Shown: piece by piece, positions 10,059-17,416 of the stretch
Position numbering within the stretch: position 1 is the stretch's first letter
Layout of the letters: each line of letters starts with the position of its first letter
Source of the DNA: Cupriavidus laharis
GTDB taxonomy: Bacteria; Pseudomonadota; Gammaproteobacteria; Burkholderiales; Burkholderiaceae
Reading direction: 5' to 3'
DNA: 64,000 nt
Assembly (NCBI RefSeq): GCF_914271435.1
Contig: NZ_CAJZAI010000001.1
Span: 744,001 to 808,000 of the forward strand
Program-made: the position numbers and the translations under genes
Notes under the pieces: generated by a model
The model's input: the letters and a program-made list of their open reading frames with translations, nothing else
Database searches by the model: none
What the model was told of the DNA's origin: nothing

Positions 10059-11861
10059 ATGAGCTATACTGCGCCCACCAAGGACATGCTGTTCGCCATG
10101 CGCGAACTGGCCGGACTGACAAAGATTGCCACGCTGCCGGGCTACGAAGATGCCACGCCGGAGACGGTCGAGGCAGTGCTCGAGGAGGCCGCGAAGTTCC
10201 ACGGCGAGGTGCTGGCGCCGCTGAACGCCGCCGGCGATCGGCAGCCGAGCAGCTGGCACGACGGCGAAGTGACGACGACCGCGGGCTTCCGCGAGGCGTT
10301 CCGCCAGTTCGGCGAAGGCGGCTGGCAGGGCATCGTGCATCCGGCCGAATTCGGCGGCCAGGGCCTGCCCAAGCTGGTGGCGACGCCGTGCATCGAGATG
10401 ATGAACGCGGCCAACATGTCGTTCGCGCTGTGCCCGCTGCTGACCGATGGCGCCATCGAAGCGCTGCTCACGGCCGGCTCGGACGAACTCAAGCAACGCT
10501 ACCTGCCGCGCCTGATCGCCGGCGAGTGGACCGGCACCATGAACCTGACCGAGCCGCAGGCCGGCTCCGACCTGGCACTGGTGCGCAGCCGCGCGGAACG
10601 CCAGGCCGATGGCAGCTACAAGGTGTCCGGCACCAAGATCTTCATCACCTACGGCGAGCACGACATGGCGGACAACATCGTCCACCTGGTGCTGGCGCGT
10701 ACGCCGGACGCGCCCGAAGGCGTGAAGGGTATCTCGCTGTTCCTCGTACCGAAGTTCCTCGTCAATGACGACGGTTCGCTCGGCGCGCGCAACGACGTGC
10801 AGTGCGTGTCGATCGAGCACAAGCTCGGCATCAAGGCGAGCCCGACCGCGGTGCTGCAGTTTGGCGACAACGGCGGTGCCGTCGGCTACCTGATCGGCGA
10901 GGAGAACCGCGGCCTCGAATACATGTTCGTGATGATGAACGCCGCGCGCTTCGGCGTGGGCGTGCAGGGCATCGCCATCTCCGACCGGGCCTACCAGCAG
11001 GCCGTGGCCTATGCGAAAGAGCGCGTGCAGAGCCGCCCTGTCGATGGCTCCGCCGCGGAATCGGTGGCGATCATCCGCCATCCCGACGTACGCCGCATGC
11101 TGACCGAAATGCGTGCGCTCACCGAAGGCGCGCGTGCGCTGGCTCTGGTGGCAGCGGGCTACTCCGACCTCGCGCACCAGTCGCCGGACGCGGAAACGCG
11201 TGCCCGCTTTGGCGCGGCCTATGAATACCTGGTGCCCGTCATCAAGGGCTGGAGCACCGAGATGTCGCTGGAAGTGACCAGCCTTGGCGTGCAGGTCCAT
11301 GGCGGCATGGGCTTTATCGAGGAGACCGGCGCGGCGCAGCACTACCGCGATGCGCGCATCCTGCCGATCTACGAAGGCACCACGGCGATCCAGGCCAATG
11401 ACCTGATCGGCCGCAAGACCGTGCGCGATGGCGGCGCGGCGGCGCGCGGCATCCTGGCGGAGATCGACAAGACGCTGGAGGCGCTGAAGGAATACGCAGA
11501 CGGCTGCCGCAATGGGGCATGCAGCGCCATGCTGATGCGCCTTGGCGTTGCGCGGCTGGCCCTGGGCAATGCGGTCGACCACGTGGTGGAGAAGACCCGC
11601 AAGGACCCGAACGCCGTGTTCGGTTCGAGCGTTGCTTATCTGAAGCTGACCGGCATCGTGCTGACGGGCTGGCAGATGGCGCGCGCGCTGATCGTGGCAA
11701 CGCAGAAGCGGGCCGAGGACGAGGCCTTCTACGGCGCCAAGATCGCGACCGCTGAGTACTTCGCCAACCATATCCTGCCGCGCGCCTCCGCGTTCGAAGC
11801 GGCAGTGATCAGCACCACGGGCCAGGACGGTTTCCTGGCGCTGGACGAAGCCTGCTTCTGA
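10059..11861 (+). CDS. Acyl-CoA dehydrogenase (long form, about 600 residues)
   Basis: A 600-residue flavoenzyme of the acyl-CoA dehydrogenase superfamily, of the long type with an extra C-terminal domain (DmdC/FadE-like). The N-terminal half carries MNLTEPQAGSDLALVR (the acyl-CoA and FAD binding MNLTEPxAGSD signature, near residue 157) and the C-terminal half the QVHGGMGFIEETGAAQHYRDARI segment that includes the flavin-binding Gly-rich turn. It would oxidise acyl-CoA to trans-2-enoyl-CoA. The ATG at 10059 follows GAGAGGAA; the frame continues upstream but without similarity. As first gene before maoC, phaC, phasin and phaZ it likely feeds enoyl-CoA from fatty acids into PHA. Confidence 0.93.
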   Translation: MSYTAPTKDMLFAMRELAGLTKIATLPGYEDATPETVEAVLEEAAKFHGEVLAPLNAAGDRQPSSWHDGEVTTTAGFREAFRQFGEGGWQGIVHPAEFGGQGLPKLVATPCIEMMNAANMSFALCPLLTDGAIEALLTAGSDELKQRYLPRLIAGEWTGTMNLTEPQAGSDLALVRSRAERQADGSYKVSGTKIFITYGEHDMADNIVHLVLARTPDAPEGVKGISLFLVPKFLVNDDGSLGARNDVQCVSIEHKLGIKASPTAVLQFGDNGGAVGYLIGEENRGLEYMFVMMNAARFGVGVQGIAISDRAYQQAVAYAKERVQSRPVDGSAAESVAIIRHPDVRRMLTEMRALTEGARALALVAAGYSDLAHQSPDAETRARFGAAYEYLVPVIKGWSTEMSLEVTSLGVQVHGGMGFIEETGAAQHYRDARILPIYEGTTAIQANDLIGRKTVRDGGAAARGILAEIDKTLEALKEYADGCRNGACSAMLMRLGVARLALGNAVDHVVEKTRKDPNAVFGSSVAYLKLTGIVLTGWQMARALIVATQKRAEDEAFYGAKIATAEYFANHILPRASAFEAAVISTTGQDGFLALDEACF

Positions 11862-11899
11862 CGCGGCGGCTCGGAATACAAGTTCAGGAAGGGAAGAAG

Positions 11900-12364
11900 A
11901 TGGCAATCGAAGGCTACAGCATGGCCACGCTCGACGCATTCGTCGGCAAGGAACTCGGCGTGTCCGAGTGGGTGGAAGTCGACCAGGCGCGCATCGACGC
12001 GTTCGCGCAATGCACGGGCGACCACCAGTGGATTCACGTGGACGTGGATCGCGCGAAGCGGGAAAGCCCGTTCGGCGGCACCATTGCCCACGGCTACCTG
12101 ACGCTCTCGCTCGTGGCGAGCCAGCTGACCGACATGGGCGTGGTGCCGCACGACGCGAGCGCCGCGGTGAACTACGGCCTGGAGAAGACGCGTTTCCTGA
12201 CGCCGGTGAAGGCCGGGGCGCGCGTTCGCAACCGGGTGAACCTGCTTGCTGCTGAGCGCAAAGGCAACGGCCGCGTGCTGCTCAGGACGGAGAACACGGT
12301 GGAGATCGAAGGCGAGGGCAAGCCCGCGCTGGTGGCCGAGGCGCTCGCGCTGCTGGTCGCCTGA
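11900..12364 (+). CDS. MaoC family (R)-specific enoyl-CoA hydratase
   Basis: A 154-residue hot-dog fold protein. The hydratase-2 motif is clear: FAQCTGDHQWIHVDVDRA with Asp41 and His46 as likely catalytic residues, followed by GGTIAHGYLTLSL. In PhaJ-type enzymes this hydrates trans-2-enoyl-CoA to (R)-3-hydroxyacyl-CoA, the PHA synthase substrate. It more closely resembles the NodN-like MaoC branch than classical PhaJ, so an exact PhaJ assignment is not made. The ribosome binding site GGAAGGGAAG precedes the ATG. It lies 38 bases after the acyl-CoA dehydrogenase gene and 53 bases before phaC, in the same operon. Confidence 0.9.
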   Translation: MAIEGYSMATLDAFVGKELGVSEWVEVDQARIDAFAQCTGDHQWIHVDVDRAKRESPFGGTIAHGYLTLSLVASQLTDMGVVPHDASAAVNYGLEKTRFLTPVKAGARVRNRVNLLAAERKGNGRVLLRTENTVEIEGEGKPALVAEALALLVA

Positions 12365-12368
12365 GCTT

Positions 12369-12401
12369 GAACAAGGCACGAACAAGGTATGAACAAGGCA
12401 G
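12369..12401 (+). repeat. Three tandem 11-base units before phaC
   Basis: GAACAAGGCAC, GAACAAGGTAT and GAACAAGGCAG follow each other directly after the maoC stop. The array lies just upstream of the GAGGAG ribosome binding site of phaC and adds an in-frame upstream ATG in the second unit. Copy number could tune maoC-phaC spacing or translation, but this is speculation. Confidence 0.75.
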
Positions 12402-12417
12402 GACGAGGAGTGGCAGC

Positions 12418-14148
12418 ATGACAGCAGCAGTGAGTACAGGGGCGCCGGCGAAGAAGGCAAAGAAGAAGGCAGCAAGCGCAGTCGTTCCGGCGGCGATCGT
12501 CGACCGTGCGCCGGCCGTGACGGGCCCGAATCCCTTCGTGGGCATGCGCCCCGAGGACCTGATGAGCACCGCGCAGCAGATCGGCGCGCAGTGCGTGCAG
12601 GAACCGACGCTGTTGCTGGAGCAGCAGACCCGGCTCGCGCAAGACCTGATGGCCGTCGTGGACGGCTCGGCGCCCGCGCCCACCACGCGCGACCGCCGCT
12701 TTGGCGATCCCGCCTGGCAGGACAACCCCTTCTATCGCATGGCCCTGCAGGGATACCAGGCGTGGCGCGATGCGTTGACCGGCTTCGTCACCCGCTCGGT
12801 GATGGACGGGCGCAGCAAGGAGCGTGCGCAGTACTTCACCGACTTGCTGATGGATGCCGTGGCGCCGACCAACACGCTGCTGGGCAATCCCGCCGCGCTC
12901 AGGAAGACGTTCGAGTCGGGCGGCCTGAGCCTGGTCAGTGGCCTGGTCAACCTGTTGACCGATACGCTGACCAACCAGGGCATGCCGTCGCAGGTGGACA
13001 AGGGCGCGTTCCGTGTCGGCAAGGACCTTGCCGCCACGCCTGGCGCGGTGGTGTTCCGCAACGATGTCCTGGAGCTGATCCAGTACACGCCAACCACCGC
13101 GAACGTTCATGCCCGGCCCCAGCTCATCGTGCCGCCGCAGGTCAACAAGTTCTACGTGTTCGACCTTGCGCCGGGCAAGAGCCTGGTCGAGCATCTGCTG
13201 CGCAACGAGCTGCAGGTGTTCATGGTGAGCTGGCGCAACCCGACTGCGGCACACCGCGACTGGAATCTCGACACCTATGTGGGCGCACTGGTCGAAGCCA
13301 TCCATGCGATCCGCGATATCACGGGCAGCCCCGATGTGAACCTGCATGGCGCGTGCTCCGGCGCGATGACGATGTCGGCGCTGATGGGGTACTGCGCGGC
13401 GCGCGGCGAAAAGCTCGTGCATGCGGCCACGCTGATGGTGTCCGTGTTCGGCCTGGATTCGCAATCCCAACTGGGCCTGTTCGCGACGCCGGAAGCCATT
13501 GATGCCGCACGGCAGGGCAGCCAGGCACGCGGCGTGCTCGACGGCGAGGAACTCGGGCGCGTGTTCGCGTGGATGCGGCCGAACGACCTGGTGTGGAACT
13601 ACTGGGTCAATAACTACCTGCTCGGCAAGGCGCCGCCGGCGTTCGACATCCTCTACTGGAACAACGACACCACGCGCCTGCCCGCCGGCCTGCACGGCCA
13701 GCTGCTGGACATGCTGATGCTGAACCAGCTCGCGACGCCGGGCGCGCTGCGCATCCTTGGCGAGCCCATCGACCTTTCGGCGGTGGATTGCGACAAGTAC
13801 GTGGTGGCGGGCATGACCGACCACATCACGCCGTGGAAGGGGGTGTTCCGTTCGGTGCGCGCCTTCGGCGGGCAGACCGAGTTCGTACTCAGTTCCAGCG
13901 GCCATGTACAGAGCCTGATCAACCCGCCCGGCAATGCCAAGGCGAAGTTCTTCCTGAACGACGCGGAAGCGGCGGATCCCGAAGCCTGGCTCGATGGCGC
14001 CACGGCCAGCCAGGCGTCCTGGTGGGAGCACTGGGGCGAGTGGCTGAAGACGCGCTCCGGCGCCATGCACGCCGCGCCGTCCGCCCTGGGCAGCGAGCGC
14101 CACGCCCCGCTCGGCGAAGCGCCCGGACGCTATGTGACCGAGGCCTGA
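12418..14148 (+). CDS. phaC: Polyhydroxyalkanoate synthase with class II-like active site
   Basis: A 576-residue PHA synthase. It polymerises (R)-3-hydroxyacyl-CoA on the granule surface. The N-terminal PhaC_N domain follows a Lys/Ala-rich leader (AKKAKKKAAS). In the alpha/beta-hydrolase core the lipase-like box reads GACSGA with nucleophile Cys313; Asp468 lies in TDHITPW and His496 in SSGHVQS. This triad mirrors Cys319-Asp480-His508 of Cupriavidus PhaC1, but the GACSG box is the form of Pseudomonas class II synthases that use medium-chain monomers. The ATG at 12418 is preceded by GAGGAG. No phaA or phaB is present; enoyl-CoA from beta-oxidation seems to be the monomer source. Confidence 0.93.
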   Translation: MTAAVSTGAPAKKAKKKAASAVVPAAIVDRAPAVTGPNPFVGMRPEDLMSTAQQIGAQCVQEPTLLLEQQTRLAQDLMAVVDGSAPAPTTRDRRFGDPAWQDNPFYRMALQGYQAWRDALTGFVTRSVMDGRSKERAQYFTDLLMDAVAPTNTLLGNPAALRKTFESGGLSLVSGLVNLLTDTLTNQGMPSQVDKGAFRVGKDLAATPGAVVFRNDVLELIQYTPTTANVHARPQLIVPPQVNKFYVFDLAPGKSLVEHLLRNELQVFMVSWRNPTAAHRDWNLDTYVGALVEAIHAIRDITGSPDVNLHGACSGAMTMSALMGYCAARGEKLVHAATLMVSVFGLDSQSQLGLFATPEAIDAARQGSQARGVLDGEELGRVFAWMRPNDLVWNYWVNNYLLGKAPPAFDILYWNNDTTRLPAGLHGQLLDMLMLNQLATPGALRILGEPIDLSAVDCDKYVVAGMTDHITPWKGVFRSVRAFGGQTEFVLSSSGHVQSLINPPGNAKAKFFLNDAEAADPEAWLDGATASQASWWEHWGEWLKTRSGAMHAAPSALGSERHAPLGEAPGRYVTEA

Positions 14149-14195
14149 TTCCGGCCCGTCGATTTCTGTGATGTAACCTGTAAGGAGAAGTAAAG

Positions 14196-14618
14196 ATGGA
14201 AACCACCAATGCCGCGGGCGCAACCGCCGCGCACAAGAAGCTGTTCGACTTCGTCAAGCAGAACCGCCTGGACCCGGCCGCGATCCTGGAATCGCGCCGC
14301 AAGGACATCGAGGCGATTGCCAGCGTCAACGCCACGCTGCTGGCGGGCCTGCAATCGCTGGTGCGCCAGCAGGCCGAGTTCCTGACCGACACCGCCGCCG
14401 AACTGCAATCGCTCGCACGCCGCGGCCAGGCGGCCGACGGCGAGGCCGCGACCAAGGTCTCGGAGGTGCTGCCGCGCTCGCTGCACAAGGCCGTGGCCGG
14501 CCTGCGCGGACTGACCGACACCGTGTACAAGGCCCAGGCCGACAGCATTGCCACGGTCGGCAAGCGCCTGGCGGAAAACGTGGAAGAGGTGAAGGGCATC
14601 CTGCGCCCCAGGCAGTAA
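14196..14618 (+). CDS. phaP: Phasin family protein
   Basis: A 140-residue all-helical protein with the phasin pattern: an N-terminal FDFVKQNRLDPAAILESRRKDIEAIA segment, then heptad-like Ala/Leu-rich helices and the KAQADSIATVGKRLAENVEEVK end. It has no signal peptide or membrane segment. Phasins coat PHA granules and control their size. It is shorter than the major PhaP1 (about 190 residues). AAGGAGA sits seven bases before the ATG. It directly follows phaC and precedes phaZ, confirming its role in granule formation. Confidence 0.9.
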   Translation: METTNAAGATAAHKKLFDFVKQNRLDPAAILESRRKDIEAIASVNATLLAGLQSLVRQQAEFLTDTAAELQSLARRGQAADGEAATKVSEVLPRSLHKAVAGLRGLTDTVYKAQADSIATVGKRLAENVEEVKGILRPRQ

Positions 14619-14679
14619 GCGCAAGGAAGCATGGCCGCCCCCGGCCATGCTTCGCCGCCAACCTCTCTGGGACGACTTG

Positions 14680-15525
14680 ATGACAACCAACAACACCAGC
14701 ATCGAAGCTGGACAGATCATGCAGACCCGCACGGTAGACCTGGACGGGCAGGCACTCAGGGTCGGCATCCGGCCCGGCAGCGGCGCGCATCCGCCGCTGC
14801 TCATCTTCAACGGCATCGGCGCCAACCTCGAACTCGTCGAGCCCTTCGTCGATGCGCTGGAGGATGTGGAGGTAATCATTTTCGACATCCCCGGCGCGGG
14901 GGGCTCCCCAGCGCCATTGCTTCCCTACCGTTTCTCCAACCTGTGCGTGATGGCCGACAAGCTGCTGTCGCACCTGGGCTATGCCGGGCCCGTCGATACG
15001 CTCGGGGTTTCCTGGGGCGGAGCACTGGCGCAGGAGTTCGCGCGGCTGTATCCGCGGCGTTGCCGGCGGCTGGTGCTCGCGGCAACTTCGCCCGGCGTCC
15101 TCATGGTGCCGGGCAGTCCCTCGGTGCTTTCGAAGATGATTGGGGTGCGGCGTTACACCGATTCGCAGTACCTGCGGCGGGTGGGGGCGGAACTCTATGG
15201 CGGAGCCTTTCGCGATGACCCCTCCTTGCTCGACGCACATGGCCGCCATATGCATCCGCCGCGCGGACGCGGCTACCTTTATCAACTGCTGGCCGCATGG
15301 GGCTGGAGCAGCCTGCCGTGGCTGGGCGCGCTGAAGCAGCGCACGCTGATCCTGCATGGCGGCGATGATCCGATCGTGCCGCTCGCCAATGCGAAGATTC
15401 TTGCGGCTTGCATCCCGGGGGCGACGCTGCATGTGTTCCGCAATGACGGTCATCTCTTTCTTGTGACGGCTGCGACCCAGACGGCGCGCGTGGTGGGGAA
15501 GTTCCTGCACGGGACGGATGCCTGA
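14680..15525 (+). CDS. phaZ: Intracellular poly(3-hydroxyalkanoate) depolymerase, PhaZ-like
   Basis: A 281-residue alpha/beta hydrolase of the Pseudomonas intracellular medium-chain PHA depolymerase type. The nucleophile elbow GVSWGG holds Ser111; Asp229 or Asp230 (HGGDDPIVPL) and His258 (NDGHLFLV) complete the triad. GVSWGGALAQEFA is nearly the same as the corresponding stretch in Pseudomonas PhaZ, which supports the class II-like call for the nearby synthase. No signal peptide is seen. Start choice: ATG at 14680 gives the family length; an ATG 11 codons upstream is possible, and neither has a strong ribosome binding site. Last gene of the PHA operon. Confidence 0.87.
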   Translation: MTTNNTSIEAGQIMQTRTVDLDGQALRVGIRPGSGAHPPLLIFNGIGANLELVEPFVDALEDVEVIIFDIPGAGGSPAPLLPYRFSNLCVMADKLLSHLGYAGPVDTLGVSWGGALAQEFARLYPRRCRRLVLAATSPGVLMVPGSPSVLSKMIGVRRYTDSQYLRRVGAELYGGAFRDDPSLLDAHGRHMHPPRGRGYLYQLLAAWGWSSLPWLGALKQRTLILHGGDDPIVPLANAKILAACIPGATLHVFRNDGHLFLVTAATQTARVVGKFLHGTDA

Positions 15526-15631
15526 GGCCAGGCCCTGTCCCAGGATGGCGCGGCGGCGTGGCTTGGGCCGTGTCTGCATCGGCGGCCGCGTCGTCCGCGT
15601 CTCGCCGTCGTCTATTGATGTTTCCAGAATT

Positions 15632-15766
15632 CATGACAACGCAAAATATTCGTCGTCCCCGCGCAGGCGGGGACCCAGTGACTTTTTGTCCCCCTTCGGG
15701 GGACTTGTAAGACGCTGGATTCCCGCCTTCGCGGGAATGACGGTGGTTGCTTTGATGTTGTCGTGA
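15632..15766. repeat. Hairpin-rich mosaic intergenic repeat (MITE/REP-like)
   Basis: Three perfect hairpins follow each other: GTCCCCGC/GCGGGGAC (15655-15674), GTCCCCC/GGGGGAC (15688-15704) and ATTCCCGC/GCGGGAAT (15719-15738). They are framed by CATGACAAC at the left and GTTGTCGTG at the right, which are inverted with one mismatch. The GTCCCCGCgcagGCGGGGACCC and GGATTCCCGC..GCGGGAATGACGG blocks are of a kind scattered through many beta- and gammaproteobacterial genomes. It has no coding capacity and lies between the convergent ends of phaZ and the 2OG-Fe-like gene. Confidence 0.8.
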
Positions 15767-15778
15767 AATAGGGAAAGC

Positions 15779-16504
15779 TCAATAGTTGGCCCGGCGCCAC
15801 TCGCCGGAGTCATCGCGGACGCTTACCCTTTCACCATCCAGCCGCACTTGCTCTTCATTCACGATCCCCGAGGCCGACTGGTCAATGTCGAAGGCGATGT
15901 TGAGCGCCTGTGCGACATGCGCATCCTCGATGGGAAGCTCCCAGCTCAGGAATAGCTGCGTGCAATTCTGGTCGGCGGGGAAGTCGGTGACGTCAAAGCC
16001 GTTGCTGCCGCGTCGAATCACGCCGTGAGGCTGGCAAGTATCGAATAGCAGGACCGTACCTCGCCGCAGCGGGATGCGAAGGTCCAACGACGGAAAATGT
16101 ACGTCCTGCCCCTTGTCCTCGCTCAGGAAGAGATTGCAGAAGGCCGCGCCGCCATACTGGTCCCCGTCATGGTGATACCTCGCACCGCGGCAAACCATGA
16201 GCGCTACGTCGCCCGAGGCCAGCACACCAGGTAGACCAAGCGAGCTTGTCCAATCGGACACCGCCCGCACGCAGTGCGAGTAATCCGGCCAGCGGGCTCG
16301 CGCTCGTGCCAGAGGCATCACCTCGACATCTCCCGCTTCCAGTGTCATGTGGAGCGCTATCTCCCTTGCCCAATCCGCGAGCAAACGCGCCGGCGGCTCA
16401 GGTACGTCGACGGTGCCTGACAGCACGCTGTCGCTCACGCACCGGCTGCGGATGGCGTCGCCACTCCAGAAAAAAGAGGTGAGGTGCCTGGGCCGGTGGT
16501 TCAT
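15779..16504 (-). CDS. Putative 2OG-Fe(II)-dependent oxygenase-like protein
   Basis: A 241-residue protein with no sure relative that I recognise. It shows features of a 2-oxoglutarate/Fe(II) oxygenase: a YHHDGDQYGGAAFCNLFLSED segment at residues 110-130, where His111 and Asp113 could be the HxD pair, and QPHGVIRRG at 158-166, where His160 would be the distal ligand and Arg164 would bind 2-oxoglutarate. The spacing is near 47 residues, within the range of the family. There is no signal peptide. It stands alone between the mosaic repeat and the IclR gene, on the same strand as the latter, 55 bases downstream of it. Substrate unknown. Confidence 0.6.
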   Translation of the reverse strand: MNHRPRHLTSFFWSGDAIRSRCVSDSVLSGTVDVPEPPARLLADWAREIALHMTLEAGDVEVMPLARARARWPDYSHCVRAVSDWTSSLGLPGVLASGDVALMVCRGARYHHDGDQYGGAAFCNLFLSEDKGQDVHFPSLDLRIPLRRGTVLLFDTCQPHGVIRRGSNGFDVTDFPADQNCTQLFLSWELPIEDAHVAQALNIAFDIDQSASGIVNEEQVRLDGERVSVRDDSGEWRRANY

Positions 16505-16559
16505 TTGTAGCCTGCGCCGAAGTTCCGGACCTGCGCTGGAACACCAGGTCCGGGGTGGA

Positions 16560-17285
16560 TCATTGTCCGAGGGCGTTCGATAGCGTTGCCGCTTCAGCCA
16601 CCAGCAGGCGGCTGAATGTGTTCACCCTGTCTTCGGTCATGCGTACCCCCGGGCCGAAGATGCATAGCGAACCCGCGACGCGGTCCGCGCCGTTGAAGAA
16701 TGGCGCGGCCAGTGCGACTGCACCTTCAATCAGTTCGTTGCGGCTGACCGCGTAGCCGCGCTGGCGAATGGCGGCCAGTTCCGCCGGATCGACGGGAGCA
16801 TCGAGCGCATCCACGGCGCCACTGTCCATATGCGCGAGGATTGCGCGCCCGCTGGCGCCAAGGGCGAGCTTTTCCCGATACCCGAGGCCGCGACGGAAGC
16901 TCAGGGGCTGCACGCTTTCGATCTCTGCCACGCACACGCGGTAAGCGCCTTCCGGCACGAACAGCGCCACGGTTTCTCCCGTGGCCTCCCACAGTCGACG
17001 CAGCGGCGCTTGCGCGATATCGGCAATGCGATGGCTCGCCGCCCAGACATGAGCCAGCCGCGCCACGGATCTCCCCAGGCGGAAGCGCTGCGGCTCCCCG
17101 AACGACACAAGAAAGCCGTTGTGCTCCAGCGCATTGAGCAGGCGGTACAGCGTCGGCCGGCTCAGGTCGACCCGCCTGAGCAACTCCGCCACCGTCAGGG
17201 CTTCGTCGCCCGGACGGAACGCAAGCAGGATGTCCAGCGCACGGTCGACGGCGCGCACGCTGTCCTGGTTCTTTTCGGCTTCCAT
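16560..17285 (-). CDS. IclR family transcriptional regulator
   Basis: A 241-residue regulator with an N-terminal winged helix (SVRAVDRALDILLAFRPGDEALTVAELLRRVDLSRPTLYRLLNALE) and a C-terminal effector domain with GYREKLALGASGRAILAHM and the AGSLCIFGPGVRMTEDRV segment. The family controls aromatic catabolism genes. The ATG at 17285 places the HTH where it is usual; in-frame ATGs at 17318, 17327 and 17336 are alternatives, and none has a strong ribosome binding site. It is divergent from the Rieske operon with only about 130 bases between the start codons, so it most likely controls that operon. Confidence 0.9.
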   Translation of the reverse strand: MEAEKNQDSVRAVDRALDILLAFRPGDEALTVAELLRRVDLSRPTLYRLLNALEHNGFLVSFGEPQRFRLGRSVARLAHVWAASHRIADIAQAPLRRLWEATGETVALFVPEGAYRVCVAEIESVQPLSFRRGLGYREKLALGASGRAILAHMDSGAVDALDAPVDPAELAAIRQRGYAVSRNELIEGAVALAAPFFNGADRVAGSLCIFGPGVRMTEDRVNTFSRLLVAEAATLSNALGQ

Positions 17286-17344
17286 GTGATTGATTCCCGC
17301 CAATTTCAAATTTTTCATCTTCGCCATTGTATTCAAACTCGACC

Positions 17345-17372
17345 TTGACCTTTGTCAAATTGTCCGTAGAAT
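17345..17372 (+). promoter_or_regulatory. Promoter of the Rieske oxygenase operon
   Basis: TTGACC (17345) and TAGAAT (17367) stand 16 bases apart, 45 bases before the Rieske start codon. ATTCAAA occurs at about 17332 and again at 17375, one on each side, and may mark IclR contact points. It overlaps the possible longer 5' end of the IclR gene. Confidence 0.65.
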
Positions 17373-17416
17373 GGATTCAAATCTCATCAGACGGACATCA
17401 AACAGAGGAAACGGAG

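Noticed and set aside
15655..15738. CRISPR-like or terminator array after phaZ
   Set aside because: Stems differ from each other, there are no U-tracts and no regular spacers; a mosaic intergenic repeat fits better.
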